Source: Anastrepha obliqua (taxonomy: Eukaryota > Arthropoda > Insecta > Diptera > Tephritidae). From it: a DNA stretch of 64,000 nt. This document shows positions 1 to 8,953 of the stretch, piece after piece (the first letter of the stretch is position 1; every line of letters starts with the position of its first letter). A program made the position numbers and the translations under genes. The DNA lies in contig NC_072894.1 in the NCBI RefSeq assembly GCF_027943255.1, positions 54,191,601 to 54,255,600 of the forward strand, read 5' to 3'. Below the pieces are notes generated by a model, which did no database searches, was not told the DNA's origin, and worked only from the letters and a program-made list of their open reading frames with translations.

Positions 1-999
1 TCCAATTGTCGTTACAGCTATCAAATTTACATTAACACGTTTACTTACTTCCACTATCTTCGCACCTTTCTTTATGCATTGTTTTTGCCCAATAACCAAC
101 AGCATTAGCATAAGTTTTTCGAATTATTTTCGCTCATTGTATTTTTTCCTGCTATTTCAGAAAATCATATTGTAACAGGTGAAATAGCAGGACCTTTCCA
201 ATATACCATAAGCGTATTGGCTTATGCATGTATTTAGTTTAGTAATAAGAATCATTCGATTGTCAGAGCTCAATAAATAAACGTCGTGAAATTTTAAAGC
301 GCTTGTTTTTTCTTAATATTTAAAATCGTGAAAAAGGCTTCACGATTCACCAGCCTATTTTTGTATTGTTGGCCGCTTCTTTATTGATCGCAGTCAGAGA
401 AAGGAATGATTAAACTCATTTACTGCGTAAATCAAATGTAAGGTAATTTCATGTGCTAATTAGAATTCAGATGAATTGCTGGTAACAAGTTGTGGCTGCC
501 GACACCTACATCAACGCCGACAACACCAACATCAAAATCCGAAATCCGAAAAAAACTACTAGTATGTAGTTATGTATCCATAAGTCATATTAACAATGCC
601 AACGTCAATGCTATTGGTAGAGACAGTGTATGAGTATGTACCTATACCTACAAATATCCCAATGTAGCCTATTAAAAGTTTCAGATAATAAAGTTTAAGC
701 GAAAGAAGGTGAAAAGCGAAACAGCGACTCCCTGCACTTTGCTTTATTTGTTCGCGTATTTGAAGAAGCACCACGACACGTCGTTGAGCATTAAAACTCT
801 GATGATACACAAATGAATAGATAGATGAAAGGATGTGCATTTATGTACATTTGTACTCGTAAATACGGATGGATGGATGGAGGTCGCTTGCGCATCTGAA
901 GTACAAACACATATACACATCTGTGGGTGTACCCATAAATATGTATATGCAAACGCCATACATTTATACATACTTTTGTCTGCTACTACGAGTTGTGGA
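1..999. other. Unrecognised left part of the unit
   Basis: No recognisable gene. The stretch is AT-rich and repeated at about 24848-25179 with 30605-31283 and at 49498-50496. In copy 2 an I-type element interrupts it at the site corresponding to about 328. Several short frames on both strands recur in all three copies only because the DNA is duplicated; none resembles a known family to me. Confidence 0.6.
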
Positions 1000-1298
1000 G
1001 ATAACGGACCTCATTTTCCGGTATCAAAAAGTTGTTTATCATAGCCGTCGCCATTCACTGTTACATTGGCGCCAGACTCGTCTTTGAAGAAAAATGATGG
1101 CTGTTCTTGAATGACTTCGGGTTGATCTCCAGCCCAAATCTGACAATTTTGACCAATTGACCATTAAACCAAAAATTTGCCTCATCACTGTACATCATAA
1201 GTTGGCCCGAGCAGGCGATCAAGACTTTGCACAGAGCGTCGATTTTCGTATTACTTTTGTACGATTTATAAACGTTGTTGAAACGTAAGTCTTGCCAT
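1000..1298 (-). pseudogene. DUF4817-type (IS630/Tc1-mariner superfamily) transposase remnant, copy 1
   Basis: Read on the minus strand from an ATG at 1298, the sequence shows a degraded helix-turn-helix start (MARLTFQQRL, then stops), followed by SDEANFWFNG, CQIWAGDQPEVIQEQP, FFKDESGANVTVNGD and INNFLIPE in shifting frames. This order matches the N-terminal DNA-binding region and catalytic core of insect DUF4817 transposases, but blocks between the helix-turn-helix and SDEANF, and after EVIQEQP, are missing. Stops and frameshifts make it non-functional. The family call rests on motif recognition, not on a search. Confidence 0.7.
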
Positions 1299-1876
1299 GA
1301 TGAAATTTCAATGAATACTAAAAAAAATTATGTATTTAGTGTGACAGTAGTCACGCGTGATCTGCTGAAACCCCCTATCGGAAAAAGTACCTCCAATCAG
1401 ATCATCCTTTATTATGTGTTATTTAATGTTATTGTTAGCTTTGAATATACAAATTTTTAATCATTTAAAAAAAATGCAATCTTAAATAAAGTAGCAGAAG
1501 TATTACCTCAAATAATGCTGACGCAATCAATGGAATAAACCTTGAGCACATTTTATTCACTTGAGATTTAAATATTTGAAGAACATTTAGTAAGTCTAGC
1601 ACAGAAATCAGATTATACCAAGTAGTGCCTAAAAACTGAAACTAAGTTTGAAGAAATCGAAACAGCTATAGAACAGAAGGTGAATTTCTCACTTGAATTA
1701 CTGACTGGGAGTTCATAAAAAAAAATACCAGTCTAACGGTTAGACGCGATAGAAGTGAAACCTTCCGTAAAACAAACTGAGAGAGAATGAGACGAAAGCA
1801 GCATTAGGAGCGGGATAATTATAGGTTCATTATAATATTGCTATAAAGTTCATATTTTATTTTCTTCATTTTATTA
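1299..1876. other. Non-coding stretch, copy 1
   Basis: No supported gene. Near 1732-1745 there is a short palindrome (GTCTAAC/GTTAGAC) at the left side of the block that copy 3 lacks. It may be a terminal hairpin of a mobile element carrying the neighbouring endonuclease fragment; this is a guess. Confidence 0.4.
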
Positions 1877-2430
1877 TTATTCATCCTCAATGTTTTCAAT
1901 TTCAACAAATGATACGAGTAGCTTATGATAGCTAAAATATGATACAAATGCTTTGGTTTCGATGTTGTCAACATATCTTTGAAATACCGCGTCAATTGTT
2001 GTTTTTGATCGTGTTGTCGATTCAGTGCGATTGTTACACATTTTTAAATTTAATGTTGTATTGAGAAAGTCAATTAAAGGAACCGCTGTGTCCAATGCAA
2101 AATTTACGTTAAAATCGCCACTTAAAATCATTGGAACTTTATCGGAATCTTTTCTAAGTATCCGCGATACTTCGGGTGTATACTTTATTAAATTTTCGCG
2201 AATGAATTCCGTGATGCTATTTATTGATTGATTCGGTGAAATATAAATTGCCACAATTAAAACTTTTTTTCCATTGCTCAATCTGGTTTCGCATGCACAT
2301 ATTTCTCCCACTTTAGAAAGCTGAACAGACATTGATTCTAGTTGCTGTGCATTCAGATCTATCTGTGGAGTTACAGTACGAGCACCGTCATTTTGATTGT
2401 GGTATATTGCAACACCGCCTGCAATTGCGG
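1877..2430 (-). pseudogene. Endonuclease/exonuclease/phosphatase (EEP) domain fragment, copy 1
   Basis: The minus strand encodes the C-terminal half of an EEP-family nuclease: GGVAIYHN, then VAIYISPNQS, the catalytic GDFNVNF, TTIDAVF and SYFSYHKLL (a changed form of the usual SxHxP ending). The N-terminal half with the first metal-binding residues is absent. Such domains occur in non-LTR elements and as the EN part of Helentron-type Helitrons; the TTIDAVF/SYFSYHK wording fits the latter in my recollection, unverified. The whole block is absent from copy 3 of the unit. Confidence 0.65.
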
Positions 2431-2639
2431 TAAATATTTAAAAATGAAAATATTTACGAATATAAAAATACGGACGCAATACAGCACACGCGGTTGCTAT
2501 TATGAGCGTCGTAACGTAAGTTTTCACTTCAAAAATCGCTTTCAATAGCAGAAAGATGTGGTGCTATCAACACGCGAAATTGGTAAATGGCATTGAAAAA
2601 TTGAGATTTTGATAGGAGATACACTATATATTCGGACTT

Positions 2640-3147
2640 ACGAGCATTAGATCGAGAATTCTATAAAACTTGTTCACAAAATAATTTATCTGGAGTTGAG
2701 AGTTAAAATATTATCCACCCTATAAAATTCATGCTCAGCTGTAGTATTCGACCCAAGTCGGAGAAACCAACTTACCATTTAGTATTTGGGAGATTAACAT
2801 CACCGAAAACACGCAGATGATTGGAAGCTAACTTATCGTTATGTTATATATGTGCTTTATAGTTATCACAAATACAACTAGGAGAAATGTACGTAGCAAT
2901 TAGATATAGAGAGTCCTATGCACCTTTTAAGCAAATACAGAAATAATCCAAAATGATGTAGGCACATGGAGAGTTATTTGAAATGCCCTTAATTTGATTT
3001 GAAGAACTTTGGTTACAAAAATCAGAATTTAGCCAAATTTCAACAATAACAGAGACGTCAAACTCTAAATGAGCGCTGAGGGGGCGAATAGTCTCCGACT
3101 TGGTGCGAATACCTTCCATATTTTGGAAATAATCCCTTAGTACTTAA
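2640..3147 (-). pseudogene. Non-LTR retrotransposon endonuclease (ORF2 N-terminus) fragment, copy 1
   Basis: Minus-strand reading gives YFQNMEGIRTKSETI followed by VSVIVEIWLNSDF (the E of the catalytic pair) and, further on, VFGDVNLPNTKW, the usual order in the apurinic endonuclease domain of jockey/CR1-group elements. The frame has stops and gaps. It abuts the poly(T) run at 3148, the 3' tail of the next element, so the jockey-type element probably inserted here. No RT belonging to this fragment is visible. Confidence 0.6.
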
Positions 3148-3339
3148 TTTTTTTTTTTTTTATTTCCTACATTAATCATACATATATCTTACTGACAACT
3201 AGTAGATCTTTTAACAATTTGTTAGGAAAATTATTAAATATATTTCATCATGGCCAGTGCCAAGACGAATACAGCGATTACATTTTAGGACAGCAATTAC
3301 TTATACAGAACAGTTATTTTAGCATACGAGAATTCATAT

Positions 3340-5675
3340 TTAATTTAATAGGTCAATTGGTTGGTTTCTCTTCAGACTTCGTAAAGTTCTTATTTCAAGT
3401 TGTGAGAGTGTATTGACTTCTTTGTTTTTGTGCTGGTTTATTTCGTTAAAATATCTTGTGGATATCGCTTTTATTTCTTCGTCGATTAATGGTATATTGA
3501 ACGTTGTATGGATGACATCATTTTTGGTGTACCTGTCGGACATTGTTATTATACGTAAGATTTTTGATTGTTGTCGTTGTACTGTGTTTATGTGAGTTCT
3601 TTTTGCAGTTCCCCACACTTGAAGTCCGTACGTCCAGATTGGTTTAATGACCTTGTTTAATGGCCTTGTATACTAAAAGTTTGTTGGAAATACTGAGCTT
3701 AGAATTTCTACTTACTAGCCAATGCAATTGTCGAAATTTTTCCTTTATTTGTTTTATTTTCTTTTTGATGTGATCTTTCCAAGTTAATTTTGAGTCCAGA
3801 TGGATTCCAAGATATTTTGCAGATGTTTCAATTAGTATATTTTTATTTTTGAGCTTAATCGGCATAGCAGCAACCTTTGTTCTTGTCGTAAATATTACTT
3901 CTACAGATTTATCCTCATTTACTTATAAACTCAATTTGTCAAACCACTTCTTTACATTGTTGGTGTACATCTGTAATTTTGTTGTTGCGGTTGAGAGGTT
4001 TTTGTCAAATGGCAATAAAAATTGTCGTCTGCTAATGTTGCTATAGTTGAATTAGTTTCGTCTGGGAGTGGTATGTCAGAGGTAGAACGCTGCCTTGAGG
4101 AACTTCTGCTTTTATTGGATGAATATGTGAGTATTTGTCATTGTATTTAATGTAGAAGCATCGATCAGTAAGGTAGCTCTCGATAATTAAATAATAGTCC
4201 AGTGGTAATATTGTACTAATTTTATGCAAGAGGCCTTTGTGCCAAACTTTGTTAAAAGCTTTTGCGACGTCCAAAAATACAGCATCGTTGTATCATTTAT
4301 TTTCCATGTCTGAAATTATTTTTTGTGTAACTAGATGTTTTTGTTGAATAGTTGAATGCTTTTTTCGAAAACCGAATTGATGATCTGGAATGATGTTTTT
4401 CGTGTCAAGTATTGGGGTAATTCTGTCATGTAAAGGTTTTTCTGCAATTTTAGATATAGTCGGAAGTAGGCTTATAGGTCGATATGAAGTTAAGTGTGAG
4501 CAGTTGGGTTTTTACCCGGTTTTGGTAGCGCAATGATTTCTGCGACTTTCCATACTTTTAGGTACTTTAAGTATTGTAAGCGAAACATTGCATTAAACAC
4601 GTTTCTAAGAAATATGTAGCCTCAATTGGTAGCTCCGTAAGTGCTTTGCGTGTCAGCATAACATATCCAGGTGCTTTTTTATGTTTAATTCACTTCTTGC
4701 GCGCTTGTTTTCCTTATTTTTCTGATGGCATCAGTATTAACATTACCAATCGTGTCAATTTGTTTATGTTCATCGTTCGATAGGATATTTTCAAAATAAT
4801 TTCCCAATGTCGCTGATTTTTCATCATTTGTAAAAGCCCATGTGTTGTCATCTTTTCTTAGTGGGGGTTGATGCTTTATCTGGTTTTTAAGTTTTTTTGT
4901 ACATTTCCACAAGGAATTATTTGTGGCATGTGTAGGAGTTAAATTTTTTAGATATTTTTCAATTTCCTTATTTTTTATGTCACATAAACAATCCTTCAAA
5001 CTTTTTGTGGCTAAGTTTAACCTCTGTTTGTCTGCAGGAGATCTGGTTGCTTGACATCTTTTTCTCAATTTTCTTTTTTCCTTGATTTGCTTCTTAATAG
5101 AAATGTCATTTGAAATGTTTTGTGCGCTATATTTTTGCTGCGGTGTAAATCTGAATCCTGCGTCAAGAACTATGTCATTAAAATATATGATGCTACGCTC
5201 AATGTCAAGTTGTGTTTTCAAAGGTGTACTTAGAATGAGTTGTTGGGAGATGTGGTTTCGATACTCATCCCAGTCAGTCCTGTTTGTAAATATTTGGAGT
5301 GTTGTTCCTATAGGGTCAATTTTTGATGTGTAGTTAAATATTATCGGCGAGTGGTCAGATGATAGTTCATAACTTGGTTTAAGCTTCAGCTGGTTTTGGT
5401 TAATATTTTTTGTTATTCAGAAGTCAATTAAATCTGTATTTTTTTTAACATCCGTAGACCAGTAAGTTGGTTCACCCGTACTTATAAATTTGCAATTTTT
5501 TTATGGATTGCGTTAATTAAATATATACCTTTTTTATTAGTCAACCTTCAAACCCAGTCTATATGCTTTGCCTTTAAGTCTCCTCCAGCAATGAATATGT
5601 TGTCTAATCTATTAAAGAAATCATCATATTGATCCGTCTTTATCAAGTGTCGTGGTGGACAATAGATATTGATGT
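3340..5675 (-). pseudogene. Jockey-type ORF2 (endonuclease C-terminus and reverse transcriptase), broken
   Basis: Successive minus-strand blocks show the end of the endonuclease (IAGGDLKAKH, SSDHSPIIFNY), a linker, reverse transcriptase pieces (DVAKAFNKVWHKGLL, VPQGSV), the thumb (YLGIHLDSKLTWKDHI) and the C-terminal region (MWGTAKRTHINTVQRQQSKILRI). The frame is cut by stops and indels near 3640-3660, 3905 and 4080; about 20-30 bp including part of RT after VPQGSV is also lost here relative to copies 2 and 3. The protein would be a target-primed reverse transcriptase; this copy is dead. Confidence 0.8.
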
Positions 5676-6364
5676 GGGTTCATTGTTGTCAACAATTTGT
5701 ATAGACGTTCAGGGCCGTAGAGAGCATATCCGGGACCGTTGTCTTTGTTATTAGTGTTTGTTTCCAGTTCAATAAAAAATAGTGGTAATGGTTTTTTTGT
5801 TGTTCTTTGAGTTAATATATATTAAATATATTTATGACTTTATGACCTTTTTCTCTTAATTCACTATTTATTTCTTCTTGGTCCACAGAAAGATGCATGT
5901 TGCGTAATACTACTTTCAACCCCCTCTAATTTTTTGGCTTGAAAGTATGCCGTTTTGTTCCTTTTTTTTTGATTTTTTAGCATTTGATGTATTTGAGTGT
6001 ATGTTCCAAGGTCATTTGCTTGAACTCGTACTTCATTATTTCTTAGGATTTTTAGGACAAAATTGCTATTTGCTATTGCACTTAAAGCATTTTTTTATGT
6101 CTTGATGCACTCCACACCTTGCACATATATTGGTGGTGGATTATTATTAAATGTATTTTTTTCGCTATTTAAATTTTGAGCATAAGTAACAGTGTTCTGC
6201 GCACTGTTCGCTTGTGTATTTGTTTCGTTGTTTTCATTTTCGTCATCAATAGCAAGAGATGCAAATTTATTTGTGGACTTTGTATCGCCGCTTAGCCAGT
6301 AGTTTGGTAATTTGCTTTGGCTCAAGTTCGTTGTTGTTTTTCGTTTTTTATTGGTGGTTGACAA
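5676..6364 (-). pseudogene. Jockey-type ORF1 (gag-like, PRE_C2HC region), broken
   Basis: The minus strand has a low-complexity N-terminus (SKLPNYWLSGDTKSTNKFASL) and, after frame disruption, the stretch KVVLRNMHLSVDQEEI with KPLPLFFIELE, which resembles the PRE_C2HC region of jockey-group ORF1 proteins. The zinc knuckles expected next are missing because the sequence jumps into the ORF2 endonuclease near 5676. The start is lost in this copy by a deletion at about 6388. Confidence 0.65.
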
Positions 6365-6482
6365 AGTTGAGGACTTTATGGGTGAGCTGCAAACGATTTA
6401 AAACATAGGTTAGGTTAGCCTGGTTGGCAATAAGCCACGCATAGACCTTTTGGTCCCTGCGATACCAGATGGAGACCGACCT

Positions 6483-7434
6483 CTATGAATACCTAAAGTA
6501 GACATCATGTAGGATGTCAGCGCTTTTGGCGAATCTAAGTAGGGCTGGGAGCTCCGCTTTTGAGACGTCTTGCAGCCCCTCAAACAGTGGGGCTCCCAGG
6601 CATCTTAGTCGCGTTTTTGGTAATGCCCGACAAACGCACAGAAGGTGTTCTAAAGTCTCCTCAACATCCTCTCTGCATTTTCTGCATTTGTCCGTGTTAG
6701 CAATCCCTATCTTGTACGCATGTGCAGCTAATAGATTGTGACCTGTTAGCATACCTATGAGAGTTCTGCATTCCTTTCGCGAGAGCGTAAGTACGAATTG
6801 AGTTAGTTTTCTGTCGTTAGTTCTACACATAACGTTTGCTGTTTTGCATGTGGCCAGGTTAGTCCACCTAGCTTCCACTTGCCTTTTCATGTGGTCGCCC
6901 ATTTCATTGTATATTGTGTTTAGCGGTTTTGGTATGTCGTTCTCTTGTTCAAATGGTAGTTTCACAGCACTTTTTGCTATCTCATCTACTATTTCGTTCC
7001 CCATAATGCCTTTGTGACCAGGTACCCAGTAGAGCCCAGTGCAGCCTACTGTTTCCGGCTAGCCTTTCTATGGCCTCTCTGCTCCGTCGAACATTTTGGG
7101 ACTTAATACAATATGAGCTTATTGCTCTTATTGCTGCTTGACTATCCACGTATATATTAATTGTTGAGTTCTTTCTTGTTCTAGTGTAGGCTAGCTCCGC
7201 GGCCTTCCCCACAGCAACAACTTCCGCTTGGAAAATACTGCTATGGTCTGGCAGCTTGATAGACTGCCTTATTCCTAGTTTTGAGCAGTAAATACCCGCT
7301 CCCACTCCGTCTGGAGTTTTCGAGCCGTTTGTATAGATGTGAAAGGTTCTATGGCCAGGCTTCATGCCTTTGTGCCATCCCTCCTCTTCAATTGTAGTGC
7401 GAAACCTTCTCTTCCAATTAAAGTACGGAGTCAT
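6483..7434 (-). pseudogene. LOA-type ORF2 C-terminus: RNase H and Cys-rich tail, frameshifted
   Basis: Minus-strand sequence encodes an RNase H (YTNGSKTPDG, FQAEVVAVGKAAEL, VDSQAAIRAI, then MGNEIVDEIAKSA) and a C-terminal segment with GMLTGHNLLAAHAYKIG and CRKCREDVEETLEHLLC, typical of RNase H-bearing non-LTR elements such as LOA. A few-base change near 7028, where copy 2 keeps an intact frame through WVPGHKG, splits it into two reading frames. Complete counterpart: 36944-37891. Confidence 0.85.
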
Positions 7435-7560
7435 GTAGTCCGTGCCACCTGAGCTCCACTTTCCTATTAAGCTGTGACCGAAGGTTCTGCAGGTGATACC
7501 CCCGCAGCCATTAGCCTCCTCGCGGATTTCGCTGCCAGGTTTTCCGCCATGAGGTCAATA

Positions 7561-7564
7561 GGTA
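7561..7564. repeat. Target-site duplication of gypsy-type element 1, copy 1
   Basis: GGTA occurs immediately left of the 5' LTR and again at 22214-22217 right of the 3' LTR. A 4 bp duplication is usual for gypsy-type integration. Copy 2 has the same pair at 38018-38021 and 46866-46869. Confidence 0.9.
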
Positions 7565-7996
7565 AGTTAATAATTAAAATATTCACCTTCATAAAGTTCA
7601 ATACCCCTGGTCGCAATTCAATTGCTGACACAAGTTTTTCATTTTAATAAATTTCAATACTTCTTGTCGCAATTCAATTGCTGACACAGTTCCGCTCCCT
7701 CCAAATTTAATTATTTTATTAACCCAAAGTGCTGACGACCTAAAATAAGCTCACGTTGCATTCAACGTGATGATTGCTGCTTGATAGGTTAATATAAAGT
7801 AGATAGTAAATAACAATGTAATAATTAGTATTAATAATAAAGTCCGATCAAGAAGACGTAGTCTTCCGGCAAATAATAATTTATTAATAAAAGATATAGT
7901 GGACATAGTCCACTCTTTTTGAATAAAATAAAGATATAGAGGACATAGTCCTCTCTTTTTTTAAAATAAATAAAATTAACAAGTATTTTATTAATT
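7565..7996 (+). repeat. 5' LTR of gypsy-type element 1, copy 1
   Basis: 432 bp, AGTTA...TAATT. It contains two copies of a CAATTCAATTGCTGACACA motif; the other three LTRs carry a further partial 15 bp copy that is missing here. It lacks a TATA dinucleotide pair found in both 3' LTRs. Three hairpins lie at 7852-7866, 7898-7914 and 7938-7954. AATAAA occurs just before the first hairpin. Confidence 0.93.
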
Positions 7997-8013
7997 GGCG
8001 CCCGAGCAGCCTG
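7996..8013 (+). other. Primer-binding site of gypsy-type element 1, copy 1
   Basis: TGGCGCCCGAGCAGCC starts at the last base of the 5' LTR, the place where a tRNA 3' end would anneal. TGGCGCCC recalls tRNA-Lys-primed elements, but I cannot assign the tRNA with certainty. Same in copy 2 at 38468-38485. Confidence 0.7.
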
Positions 8014-8273
8014 GTATAAAAAATATACCACGGAACCAAAGCCTGTACGCGTCCCGTTCGTTTGGTGTATTGCAAATGAATCCTTAGTAGTGACAAACAA
8101 AACGGAAAAAATTCATGCAGTCGGAACGGTTTTAAATTAAGTAAATTTAGTGATAATAAAAAAAAAAAAAAATCATCATAAAGTTTTAAATAAAACGCGT
8201 TATTTGGTGTGAAGAATAGAACTATTCAATATAAACGCAGTGCGTTCTAATCTAAATAAACAATTGAAAAATC

Positions 8274-8412
8274 AACTTAAAAAAAACAACAATACCAACA
8301 ACAACACCAAGGACAACAATACCAACAACAACACCAAGGACAACAACAACAACACCAAGAACTACACCAAAAACAACAACACCAACAACCAGCAGCAGCA
8401 CAACATCAATAA
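8274..8412 (+). repeat. CAA-rich 5' untranslated low-complexity tract, copy 1
   Basis: Imperfect repeats of AACAACACCAAGGAC and ACCAACAAC type units in the gypsy leader before gag. Frames through it differ between copies 1 and 2, so it is not coding. A GTAAGT at 8438-8443 just downstream could be the splice donor for env mRNA. Confidence 0.7.
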
Positions 8413-8593
8413 TGTCATCGGCAGTTCTAATTATTGTGTAAGTTAAAATATATTAATTTTTTATTTTTAAGAAATATTATAAGGAAAAATAATCTTACCT
8501 TAGTAAAAAATAAATAAAAATATAGTAAAAAGAAAGAAAAACAATTTTTTTCCCAACAAAGAATTTTTTTAAAATACTATGGCTAATCCTAAC

Positions 8594-8749
8594 TATTAAA
8601 AATATCGCAGAGTCTTGTTCGAACGTGTTCTTTATTATTTGAACAACCAGGAAGTGAAAAAATGTGTATTTAATGAATTGACATAAATGACATTTAAGTC
8701 TAAGTAATATGGGTGATGCCAGATTTGTGATACATTATCCATTTCAACA
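8594..8749 (-). repeat. 3' LTR of copia element
   Basis: 156 bp; on the element strand it starts TGTTG and ends in AATA. On the element strand it is preceded by a purine-rich tract, TTTGAGGGAAAG (8750-8761), which would serve as the plus-strand primer. Confidence 0.93.
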
Positions 8750-8761
8750 CTTTCCCTCAAA
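8750..8761 (-). other. Polypurine tract of copia element
   Basis: On the minus strand the bases immediately upstream of the 3' LTR are TTTGAGGGAAAG, nearly all purine, the expected plus-strand priming site. Confidence 0.65.
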
Positions 8762-8953
8762 TCTGACATCGCTTACAAATTTATTTTATAAATACTCAAG
8801 TGTGTTAAATTAGTAATTAAATTAAGTACATATTCCCGAAATATAAATCTTAAATCAGTTTCATTCCGAGATTTTGTATACAATGAATGTGCTTGGTTGC
8901 TGACAAACTTTTTGTCAAAACGTCCGCTGGCATCTCTTCAGTGCTAATATATT

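Larger units (their letters stand above)
3148..6388 (-). mobile_element. Jockey-type non-LTR retrotransposon, internally deleted, copy 1
   Basis: The element lies on the minus strand: a 14-base T run at 3148-3161 is its poly(A) tail, and ORF2 then ORF1 follow to the right. Compared with copy 2, about 155 bp at the 5' end are missing here (junction near 6388). A deletion shared with copy 2 joins ORF1 to the endonuclease part of ORF2. I could not find an unambiguous target-site duplication. Confidence 0.8.
6389..7564 (-). mobile_element. LOA-type non-LTR fragment, 3' part, copy 1 (split by gypsy element)
   Basis: This is the 3' half of a non-LTR element: RNase H domain, C-terminal region and 3' UTR, ending on the plus strand with two TTAGG-like units (AACCT on the element strand) near 6410. 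Its RT half lies beyond the inserted gypsy element at 22214-22868, and the GGTA flanks prove the two were once continuous. The 5' part of the element is missing. Confidence 0.8.

Noticed and set aside
559..1087. Short open frames on both strands repeated at 30843 and 50056
   Set aside because: They recur only because the whole unit is duplicated. No known domain, no codon pattern, and overlapping frames on both strands.
6405..6425. Telomeric TTAGG repeats
   Set aside because: Only two units, at the 3' end of a LOA-type element in both copies; a tail of the element, not a telomere.
7831..8100. Open frames across the gypsy 5' LTR and primer site
   Set aside because: Antisense to the LTR, composed of hairpin and AT-rich repeat sequence.
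8240..8446. Asn/Thr/Pro-repeat protein in the gypsy leader (also 38714-38941)
   Set aside because: The CAA-rich leader is read in different frames in the two copies, so the products differ completely; it is untranslated low-complexity sequence.
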